Below are positions 35,801 through 47,800 of a DNA stretch of 64,000 nucleotides, piece after piece; the first letter of the stretch is position 1; every line of letters begins with the position of its first letter. Position numbers and translations under genes: made by a program. This stretch comes from Onychostoma macrolepis (Eukaryota; Chordata; Actinopteri; Cypriniformes; Cyprinidae). Below the pieces are notes generated by a model. The model did no database searches, had not been told where the DNA came from, and saw only the letters and a program-made list of their open reading frames with translations. The stretch spans positions 25,861,283 through 25,925,282 of the forward strand of contig NC_081177.1 in the NCBI RefSeq assembly GCF_012432095.1. The letters are read 5' to 3'.

Positions 35801-38800
35801 ACCCATCACGTCTTGGTCAGGAACCCATTTAGCATCACTTTTCAACGTGCAGGGCACTCCATTGCATTGAGTTGTTTGCCTTATGCTTCAGACCAAGACA
35901 CATTTCATGGTTTGCATGCATTTGTAAAAATAGAAATCATTTTATATACATTTTGGAGCACCTAACCTCACCCCTATCTTAAAGCTACGCACTTCTGAAC
36001 AATACAAAACACGTAACAGGCAAATAAATGTACAGTCACGGGTACTTATTGCAAAAACTGACCATAAAAAACATAAGGTTTTAATCGCTGAAAATTATCC
36101 TGCTCCTGTCACACGCTCACATCTCATTCAGAAAGATCCTACGGCTGCATTTCAGTCCATTTTTTTGTGCACTTCACTTGCAAACTTCCCTCCGTCTCGT
36201 TTACTCAGATGTACGGCATTGATTATGTCCCACTTCTGGCAGAACCCTTGGAATGTCCTAAGCCAGGGCTATTCAATTGGCAGCCTGCAGGCCACATGCG
36301 GCCCGGAAGCAACCTCCAAATGGCCCAGCCCGTGGTCCCGCCAAAAACGAAAAATCCCTACATAAATTCATACAGTAGTACAGACCACGTAGCCTAGCAA
36401 CACGCAAACAATGCAGAGCGTGCCGGTAGCCTAGATTACTATCAATATGTCTTTCTCAACACTGAAACGTAAAATTGCCAATGAAAACCGTCAGTTTAAC
36501 TCTGCCTGGACTGACAAATACTTGTTTATTTTACCGCCACATCCAAACGCCAAACCGATGTGTTTAATTTGTAATGAGTGCGTTGCAGTACTTAAAGATT
36601 ACAATTTGCGGAGGCACCACGTTGAGAAACACTAGACTTTCCACACCAATTTTCCAGAGGGATCTCAAGAGAGGGCAGCAAAAGTGCAGAGTTTGATTGC
36701 ATCTTACAACCGGAGCAGTACTACCATGTCATTCACAGCCCAAGAGAGAGCTACCGCAGCATCCCTTCGTGTTTCCTGGATATTGGCAAAAAAGAAAAGG
36801 CCATTCACAGACTCTGAAACCGTGAAGGACTGTATGCTGGCCGTCGTGGATGAGGTGATAAATGACGATAAAATTAAAACGAGCGTGGCATCTGCTATAA
36901 AAAACGTACCCCTGTCAGATACTTCCAACATTCGTAGGGTTGAAATTCTTGCTGCAGATGTGTATGAAACGCTGTTAGGAGACCTGATGAAAGCTGATAC
37001 TATGTCTATAGCAGTAGATGAGTCCACAGACAAAACTGATACTGCTCAGTTGTGCATATATGTCCGTTTTTTTGACAGCAAATGCTTCAGAGAGGAGCTG
37101 CTCTGCCTACTGCCGTTAGAAGGACACACAACGGGCTATATAGTCTTTGGGGAAATTTCCGCTTTTTTTAAAGACAATGGTCTGGTCAGACACACGCGTT
37201 GTGTGCATGCTTGTGACGGATGGGGCTCCATCCATGACAGGGAAAGTGAATGGTTTGGCAGCACGTTGGTCCGCTGTTGCACCTCAGTTGATCTCCTTAC
37301 ACTGCATTGTGCATCAGGCGGTGTTGTGCGCAAAACTAAGCGGAGCGCTCAAAACGACAATGGACAACGTGATGGCTACAATTAATTTTATTTGCTCTAC
37401 ATCAAGCCTCCAACACCGCTTGTTCCGCATGCTGCTGTCAGAAATGTCTGCTGAGCACCACGACCTGCTTTTGCATAATGACGTGAGGTGGCTGTCCAAA
37501 GGCAAAGCACTGGAGCGTTTCTGTGGTCTCAGAGAGGAGATCATAACTTTCCTCCGCAGCAGCAAGCATAAAAAGGCAGAAACGCACTTGAGTCGCATAC
37601 TGGACGACAACTTCATGGCCGATGCCAGCTTTCTGAGCGACATATTCAAACACCTGAATGATCTCAATTTGGCACTACAAGGCAGAGACAAAACTGTCAT
37701 CGACCTTGTGGAACAGATGCGCGCATTCCCAGTTAAACTGGACCTTTTCGCAATTGATTTGAGCACAGGCCGAATGCTGCATTTTCCGACACTCCGCAAA
37801 TTCATCTCATCCCCCGCACAAATCACGGATGTGATGACAGATTTCATTGCGAGGCTGAAAATGAACTTTGCTGGTCGATTGGATGGACTTGTTCTGCCCT
37901 CAGAGCTGGCCCTTTTTGTCAGAGACCCGTTCACTGTTGCATTAGAAGGGGACTTATCTGCCAGAGCAAAGCAAGTGGTTCCTTCCATTGACGAGGGGAA
38001 ATTCACACTCGAACTTGTTGACATGCAGTCATCTGTAACCATGGCACAGGAGCTTTGCACTAACGGGCCTATAATGTTTTGGACTGATGTCAACGTACAT
38101 CAGTTCCCTAACATTAAGAAAGTAGCGATCGTCATGCTCAGTATGTTTGGATCAACATACACATGTGAGTCAAGTTTTTCACACATGAACTCCATAAAGA
38201 GCAACTATCGTTGCTCCCTGACTGACTGTACTCTCCACCAATGCCTTCGGATTGCATTGACAACTTACGAGCCTAGTCACTGCTCTTGTTCAAAACAAAA
38301 AATGCCACTTCTCCCACTAAATCAGCTGGGTAACTGTAGCCTACATCAATATAATGTTGGATGTGTAACAAAGGCATGCCTAATTATAAATGTGGTGATT
38401 TAAAATATGTTCCCTCAGTATGTGCAATATGTGCAGTAGTCCACCTTGTATTCATGTGTTAGTTATAGCCGTGAATACTGTGCACTTTTTATTTTATGCA
38501 CTTTGAGATGTTCCTGGGTCAAATGTGAGCAAGATGTTTATTTTGTTTCAAAAGGAAACTTAATGTTATTGCTTATCTACTACTGTACACTATTTTGTTT
38601 TATGCACTTTGTGATCAGATAGGTCAGATATGTAGCCTAGGTAGGCCTAGGCAAGAGGTCAGTTTTTTTTTTTCTTTTGTAGTAGGGGCTACCTCAGATT
38701 ATGTTCAGTTAACTCTTTTATTGTATTTTTATGCACCTTTTGATGTGCAAACTGACCAAAGTTAAAAGAGAAACAATGAATAAACCTTATATGTATTCAA

Positions 38801-41800
38801 TAAATTTGTTTGTGTTGGTTTTAAAATGTGTCATTACGAGTTGCTTCGCCGCTGAAATAACTGGCCCAGCTAACCTTCTTGGTCTGAAAATCTGGCCCAA
38901 CTGAATTTGTAATTGAATAGCCCTGTCCTAAGCCCTTGATCACTTAGAATCCTATATGGAGTTGGTTTTTTGTTTACATTTTTCCCCTTATTAATTTGTT
39001 TGGTGCAGCATTCTATATAGGTATGCTTGGGCTGTTATAAATGTAAAATTATATAAATTATAGAGTTGTTTGGGGTGGGAATAAATTAAAAGCGATCTGC
39101 GATGACATCATAATTGTGTTGTATTGTGTTGTATGGAGCGGCCTGAAGTGTGCATGTGAAGCATGCATTCGAAATGCCATACTATCATACTACTCTTACT
39201 ATTTCTGCAGTATCCAGTATACTGTATATGCTGTGCATAGTATGCAAATTTTCTGTATGTATGGAATACCCGGATGATCTACTATATTTGCCAGAATCTG
39301 CTAAATATAACTCAAGAACACTGAAATCAGCACAGAAGCTGTGCTCACAATGGCATACTGTCATACAACTCCTACTATATTGCAGTATGCTGTGTGTATA
39401 CTGTGAACAGTATGTGAATTTTCTGTGTGCATGGAATGCCCGGATTACCGGCTACATTTGCTGAAATTTGATATCTGCATCTGAAGACACTGCATGGGTT
39501 ACTGTTTCCCAGAACGCAACGCACTCCATGTGACGTTTCATCTTCAAACGCGTGAATGAACTGGAGGTGGGGAATAGTAATTATAAATATAAGACTTGTA
39601 TATGTACATATACATATAAACTACAAACTATCATTGTTTATCTAAAACAAAACTGCCTGGTTGCGATAAACAGTGTATTTCTGTAGTATCAGTGGCGTAG
39701 CGAGTAAAAAGCGTGTGCTGAGTACTTTTGATGCGATCGACCCGTGTTCAAATTTGCCTTTTGTCAAACTCATGCTACTCCTTTTCCCATCACATACCAG
39801 ATCAGAAAGGCATTTATTTTCAATAAAAATTAAGTAAATATTTAAAAAAGTGGAAATAAAACGCCTCATTAATAATACAGTGTTAATAGGTATGCTTAGA
39901 TGTATTTTTTTCTCAATAAAGTGGCATTCATCTAATGAAATTTATATAGGCCTATATGATAATTTACACTCAATATGTTATTGCATACTGTTTTATAATG
40001 TACTACAGTACTGAAGTATAAATATCTGTCACCTAACTACTATTTACACACCTGTTGCTAAAGAAAATGCTATTTTAGTGTAAACAGAATTTATCATTAT
40101 TTGCACTTAGTGTAACTAGAATATACCACTTTTTCCAATTATTGTAACTGCCAAACATATCATTGTTCAGTTACAGACAGCTCAGCTCGGTGTTGATTCA
40201 ATTCTGTCCAATATGTAAAGTTCATCAGTTATGAAATGAGTTCAATTGGGCATTGAATTTGAATTTACTAGTATGAAGCCTTATTAACAAGCCTTTGTAA
40301 AAAGAATGGTTAGCACAATTGCTTGTAAGGTAACAACCTTGACAGCTGTGCTAAATTAATGTTTGTTTTGTCATGTGACAACACTTAAGGATACTACTCT
40401 GAAACATTTGTTGCTTATTGTATACTGTTTCACACACTATTCTTTAAAAAATAGAAGGCAGTATTCACTGTGTACTGGGCAGTAAGCAGTAAGCAAGTAT
40501 GCCATTTCGAACACAGCTGCAGACTCGCTCCCTAGGTCAAAATCGAGGGGTCGAGGGACTGTACATATAAACTTCCCTCATCCACGTCATGAAGTGGAAT
40601 GCACTTCAAAATGGCAGCGGGGATTCCCCAGAGGGGAAGTGCTTAGGGATGCCAGTGCATGTCTAAAAGTGGAGTGGAATGCAGCCTAGGTGTGTTCGAC
40701 TTCATGCAGCGCTGCACAGACCAATCGGCGGCTGACTTGAAGCAGTGCGTGCTGGTTAGAAATTTTGTCTGGCTTGTGTAACAAGCATATGTTACTGGCA
40801 GAATCAACCAGGTAAGCCCAACCGTGCGACGGTGGGGGGCAATGTCACTGTGTCTGTGACGTATATCATGAAAGTACCGCGAGAGTGTTTTGAGAGCAGC
40901 TTCTCAAGAGCAACTGCAGGAGCTCTGATGACGACACAGCTGTTTCACGATTGACCAAATTCACCACATGACAACGATGATGTATGTTTTTGTATCTTCA
41001 ATTCCAATAATTCTCACAAATATGTGTTTTTAGAACAGTAAAAGCTTTTTTACTGTAGTCGCAATGTTATATTGAGTCACATTTATCAAAAACACAAATA
41101 AAAGCAAATATACACTTTATTGGTATTTAAATAGTATGGGCCCTATCATACACCCAGCAGAATGCAACCAGGCAAGTGTTTTTTTTTTTTGCTTGTTTCA
41201 GTTATCATTTTCATGTCCAGCTCCACGCTGCACCCATCTGTTCGCATATGGGCGAGCTGGTCTGAAAACAAGGTGTGTTCAGGTGCATTGTTGGCGCGTT
41301 GCTATTTTGAGCCAACTGAAAACGATTGCGCCATTAACCAACTAAAACCTGGTCTAAAGTCAATGGCACAGTATTTATTTTGTTTGTTTTGTTTATTTAA
41401 AGAGCACGTTAGTAATATGCGCCTATAGGCGGGTGCACAACACGCTTCTGCTTATTACACACACAGGGATGCGCAGCAGCACACAAACATGCCAAATGTT
41501 AAAAAAATGAAAGGATTACAATGTAAAAGATTATAATTGTGTACACGAGTAGATCCATTTCCTCTCTGAGATGCGTTCTGTCTTTGCTCTTGTAAATTCT
41601 GCCATATAAATAGCCAATCTGCCATGGTGCGAGCACAACTGACTTTTAAAGGGAATGGGAGATGAGACTCTGATTGGTTTATTGCATGTTATACCCAAAA
41701 TATAGTGCACCTGCCCCATGCGCTATAGACCATGTCCCAATGTGCCTACTTATACTACGCCCTTAAAGTATGTACTCTTTTGGTGAAGAAAAAGTACACA

Positions 41801-44800
41801 CTTTTGAGTGTGTAGTAGAAGAGTAAACAAGCTTTGGGACATACTATCACGTCACACAACTGCTGTTTAACGGACCGCTCTGTCGCACCTGTTACACACA
41901 CCCTGTCACTGTAACCAATCATCTTGTCACTGTTAACATCCTCCACATGTCATTTCATTTAACTTCCTACCGGATTGGAGAGAAAAGAAGTAGCTTGTTG
42001 ATCTGCCAGTCGCAGGTCTTTAATGCCGAGAACTCTGCTTATATTTTCTACATAATGATGCATTTAAAAGTTAACGACCAAATGGATGTTTATAAAAGTT
42101 CACATTGCTGTGGCAGAAGAAATATAACACGGATAACAATAAATAAATATTTTTTACCAGGTTAAATGTTGATTATTAGTAACTCAAACCCCTTTTTGTA
42201 AACCTCTCTACCTAACCGTCAATCGCGTGCATCCGCCACATTTGTAGTTTTTCTAACGGGTATTATTTGTGTTTGTAGTTCTGGACCGAATCCTTCGCCA
42301 AACCGCAATGGATTGTGGGCAATTTTAGCCATTATAATGTGCACGGATCCACACTTCAAAAATAGACCTGAAATAGTAGACCATCCAGGGACTTTTGGCA
42401 TACTCTTTTCAACATACTATGCTTTGGGACACACTTATTGTAATCTCACATACTATGTAGGATGGATAGTATGAACATTGGGACGCAGGGATAGATTATT
42501 AAAATAGGGCCCTGTGTGTTGAACTGTACTTTAACAGATGGCGCCAGGGCCTAAAACTAACTTTTTGCCACACCCACCAATGTCTGGTGATGTGATAAAT
42601 TTTACCAGCCAAACATTTATTTACAGGCCATTTTTTTTGCAAAAACAGGCAGTCATTACTACTACAATTACTAAACATATTTACAATGTTTTTAATTGGT
42701 CTTTTACTTTACTTACAAGATTCTTGTCCTTTGCATGTTTTCGGCAAATTGAGCAGGCCATCGTGTTAGGCCTGTTTCACACATACTCCGTTTGCAATGC
42801 GTATTTCTTCCGCACCCATTTTAATGTATAACAGCAGGGCTATTCAATTAGCTTCATTTGAGGGCCGGATTATTGAACTGAAAATTAAAAAATTTGACGG
42901 CTCCACTTTCAATTCTGACTGCAAGCGGCCGATTGGTCTGTGTAACGCCGCATGAAGTCGAACACACCTACTACCATATTTCAGCATGATGCAATCGGTC
43001 ACGAGACATACAAGAGCCTATAGCATTCACAACCAGAGTTGACGTAATGCTTCGTCTGGCAACAATTTTTTTAATTTGTACACAGACTGAACACAGGATC
43101 TGACCTTAAGGCGGCTGAAGACAGTGATCGCGTTTATTTCTCTCACGAATCAATCGTTTTGCCTTGGAAGACTTGGAATATAAATAATTTTTGATTAAAT
43201 TGTGACTATAGTTGTATCTGCCTGTTATTTCCTGTGTTTTATATTGACAAATGGTTAGGTTTAGGGGAAGGGGTTGGGTTACATGCTCATAAATGTGTAA
43301 ATAGTGTAATGTAAATAAAATTGCTTTGACCGTTTACATTGAAAAATCACACCCCAACATATATGCAATAATGGCAAAATTATTACCCAATGTATAATTT
43401 AATCATGACGATTAAATTCCAAATGCCTTTTGCATCTGCATATTGACATCAAAGGTTTCTTATTTAAAGCAATGGAGGACCCTGCATGTCAAAAAACAAA
43501 AGAGGTCAAAAAGTGACGCCAAAGGGTCCTGACCAAGAGTTAGGAGTGGGAATGTGTTTTGTGCAGAGTGAACATTAAAGGCATTTCTGTGTAAACACTG
43601 ATTCTAGAGCATCATAACCAACACGGACTCAACCTTTGGGCAGGTTGGCTTACAAAACAAAACATCAACCATCTGCCTACCTTAACAACTGTTAAAATCC
43701 CTTCATTCGTAACAGGGTCTGTTTCTATTTTGAATATTTCTTCTTTATCTCCGTGGATTGTGTATTTGGCTTTCCAAGCTTTTGAACCACGGACGTCTTT
43801 GTCTGTTACTTGCAGTCGCAGAACTTCAACCTCAGTTTCTCTCTCCTTGACCTTCCCTGGTCCCTAAAATAAGTCAAATGTTTCATTGGGTTTCACTGGA
43901 AAGTATGTCCAACTTGCCATTAAAAGCAATAATCAAGAATATCACAACCATAATAACAGTCCACTATGAAACTTACTGTTTTGCCAGAGAACTCTGGAAG
44001 ATTGTTATTATTGTCCGAAATATTGATTATCAGTGTACTTGTACTTGAGAGCTGTATCTTTTCCCCTTCGTCCTTTGCTTCAACAAGGAGTGTGTATTTC
44101 TGAGCTTTCTGGAAAAGATTCATTTAGCAGAACATTTCTTAGATGGGAAAGGAGAAATATTCATAAAGCACGAAAAGCAAAACGTGTTGTCTCAATGGAA
44201 TAGCAGACGTATCAAAGGTCCAAAAATAGTGCATTAATACCAATGAAAGAAATTAAGTTCATACCTCATAGTCCAAACACCCCCTCAAATAAATTGTCCC
44301 AGATTCTTTTTGCTGAAGAATATAAAATTCAACATTATCTGTCTTTGGTGTGACAGACTTGATTGTGAAAACGAATGTTCCATTGTTTGTACTTGAATCA
44401 TCCTGATCAGAAGCCAGTACAGTCAGTACTTCCTTGCCTTGATACATATTGAGAAAATTAAGTGTTAATACTTACACATCCATCATGATTTATAAACCCT
44501 AATGCTGTTTCAAACCTATATACTGTTATTCTTACTGTGGAAAATTATGATGTAAATATAGAGAATATATAAGATATAAGATATATATAAATACATAAGA
44601 ATCCTTATGCGGCCCTTGCTGTTCAACAACGGTTTATGGTGACCAGTGGCCATTAAGCTCAAAAAACACATATTCAATGGACGTGAGAAGTAAAGTAAAT
44701 ATAACCAAAATAAAAGTCATTGAAATCTTCCTCACTGTCCATAGATTTATTAATTAACCATGTGTTTGCCTGCAGTTAAAGGATATTTAACCCAAAAATT

Positions 44801-47800
44801 ACTCTCATGTCGTTCCAAACCCATAAGGCTTTTGTTCAAAACACATATGAAGATATCCTTAGTGAAACCTCAGATTTCTGTCCCAAATTACACCAAAATG
44901 TTGGCATTTTAAAATGTACATAAAGACACTGTAAAAGTAATCCATCAATTGAGCAGTTTTCTTTTTTGATACAGAAGTTCTGCAGAGATGTGATTACTTC
45001 CTATGATGAGCGTGTTTAGTTTAGGCTTTTATTCTCATTTAAACATTGATCAAGGCACATACACAGAGCACATCTAATATGGTATTTTATAAATAGTAGC
45101 TCAAACATATTTGCGTCAAAACTAAGAACAAAGCTCACTGGTTCTCACACATCAAGCAAACATGTTTGAGCTTTCGTTTGCCATACAATGGTGATCAATG
45201 GTGTTTCGAAGATTAACAAAAGTCTTTTGGATCCACATGAGGGTGAGTAAATGATGACAGAATTTTCATATTGGGATGAACAATTTTTTTTAATAGTAAG
45301 GGCAGTTGCAAAAGCTGTAAAAAAAATGTTTACTTTAATGTTATGAAGAGAAAAATAACAGCATTGCGGACTGCAATGACACGAGGGTGAGTAATGACAG
45401 AATGATCTGTTTTGTTTGTTTGGTTTCATAAATGAAATAGTGAAGTAGTGAAGTGTATGGATTACCTTGATCATGTGACTCGTCCACAGACACTTCATAG
45501 ACTGACTTTTGAAATTTTGGTGCATGGTCATTTATGTCCAATATTTTGATCTCAAGCCCAAGTCTTGTGTCCACTTCATTATTGGATTGATTTCTTGCTT
45601 CAAATTTCAACTGCAATTGAGTCCAGTGAATATCAATTATACCAGCCTTTCTTGCAATCTAGTTAAATAAATTTCAATGCTGTTATGCAATGGATACCAC
45701 ACTCTTAAGGAGTAGGCCTACTTACACGGAGAATTTTAGGGCCGCTTTCATAGTCCACCTTTCCATGTACTAAAACATAACCTGATTTATCAATGCTGAG
45801 AATATTCTTTGGATCATTATCCACACCATCACCATGTAATATGTAATTTACTAGATAAGACCTATCAAGTTCAACCTGAAACACAAACAGCATAAACACT
45901 AAAATGTTCATTTTATATAGCACAATCATGATCATTATTATCTAGCAATTTAACATGTACTGTAATGTGAAAAATACTATTCAGATAAAACTGAATTGAA
46001 TGAGCTCTATAGCTGAAAGCAGTGACTGTTATGGTGCCGCTCACCTTGCCTATTTTATATGGAAACGGACCAGGGTATTCTTCCTCAATAGTAAACGAAT
46101 CAATGATCCATGCACGCTTCTGTCGTATCCTCCCGCTGTCAGCCCAGACACACACGCTCCAGACAGACTGGGTTGAAAAGAAGACAGTATGTTATGTTAC
46201 AATGTCAAAGTCAATGTGTGAATCTGGCCAAAACACGTCCATATCACAGAGAGGCCTGTGAGATTTTGAGTTTTATGTGAACTGCAAAAAATTTAAAATA
46301 AATAAATAATAATAATAATAATAATTACAGCACCCATAATTATTGAGAAATTGTACTTTATTTTCATGAAAATAATATGAAAACAATACAAAATATTATT
46401 AAAGAATTTTGAAGAATGTTGGTTGATGGTAGCCATTGACTTACATTATTTATTTATTTATATATATTTTTTTTCCATACTGTGGAAGTCAATGGCTACC
46501 AGCAACAAAATAATCTGGTAACATCATATGAAAGTCAAAGAACCAAATTTGAATGGTTTTGTGGCAATATGTAGGATTTACTTTTAATTTGCACTCTAAA
46601 ATTGCTAGAAATTTGACCAAAAAAAAAGAATATGGCAAGTATAACGCATTGAATTAAGTGATAACCTCTGATGTAAATAGACTTGTAAACTACAATAATG
46701 TACTATTATTAACCTAACCCTAACTTTCTTTTTTGTTGTTTTTTATTTATTTTTATTTTTTTTATTTATTTTTTTTATAGTGAAGATGCTTTTAAATTTG
46801 AAATGTAGATCCCTAAATTACTTTGAAAATTTATTTTAAATATAAACACTTTGCTGTGAAGGTTTTGACAAAACAATTAGGTTAATATTCAGTTATCATC
46901 ATAATCAGGTTAATTAAATGTGACCCTGGACCACAAAGCCAGTCTTAAGTGTCAATTTTTCAAAATTGAGATTTATACATCATCTGAAAACTGAATAAAT
47001 AAGCGTTCCATTGATGTATGGTTTGTTATGATAGGACAACAATATATATGAAAATCTGGAATCTGAGGGTGCAAAAAAATCAAAATATTGAGAAAATCGC
47101 CTTTAAAGTTGTCCAAATGAAGTTCTTAGCAATGCATATAACTAAACAAAAATTAAGTTTTGATATATTTATGGTAAGAAATTTACAAAATATCTTCATG
47201 GAACATGATCTTTACTTAATATCCTAATGATTTTTGGCATAAAAGAAAAATGGATAATTTTGACCCAAACAATGTATTGTTGGCTATTGCTACAAATATA
47301 CCCCAGCGACTTAAGACTGGTTTTGTGCTCCAGGGTCACATATAGTTTTCACTGCATAGACATAGATTGTTTATACTTGATTTTATCACCAAAAGAGACA
47401 ATAAATAATGTTGCATAAAGATATTTGATTCGTAATGTCAGGGTGTAAGTCCCTTCATTTAGTCTGACAGGCATATTATTTATGATTTAATTTTAATTGA
47501 CTCATTTGTTTTCCAACAGTGTAATTTGGAATGATTAACTAAAAACCTAATTTAATTTTGATCGTGGAATGATAGCATGAGGTTATAGTCTACATTTACA
47601 GGCCACTTAACAGAAGTCCACATATCTGTGGTCCAGCTTCTGAAAATAAGATACAAAGTATCCTTTCAAAGTTGAATATTTGTACTTGAATCATCATTTT
47701 GACTCAATTCACATAATTATTTATTATTTAAAGCATATATGAGAGTAGACAGGAGTCTTAAGGCATGAGCTTACAATGCAAACAATTCTTAAAGTGCAAA

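Larger units (their letters stand above)
40689..42968. mobile_element. Outer MITE-like element of a three-level nest
   Basis: The ends ggtgtgttcgacttcatgc and its complement, continuing with 'accaatcgg', form inverted repeats of about 45 bp with TA flanks. Inside lie two further elements (41,138-42,512 and 41,733-42,485) and a hAT end fragment (42,834-42,905). No coding region. Confidence 0.65.

Noticed and set aside
37314..38093. 259-residue minus-strand frame
   Set aside because: Antisense shadow of the hAT transposase with no recognisable domain.
39150..39464. 104-residue plus-strand frame
   Set aside because: It arises from the duplicated AT-rich end of a MITE.
46919..47340. Open frames at 47,018-47,418
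   Set aside because: They lie in a MITE with clear inverted ends, in an intron.
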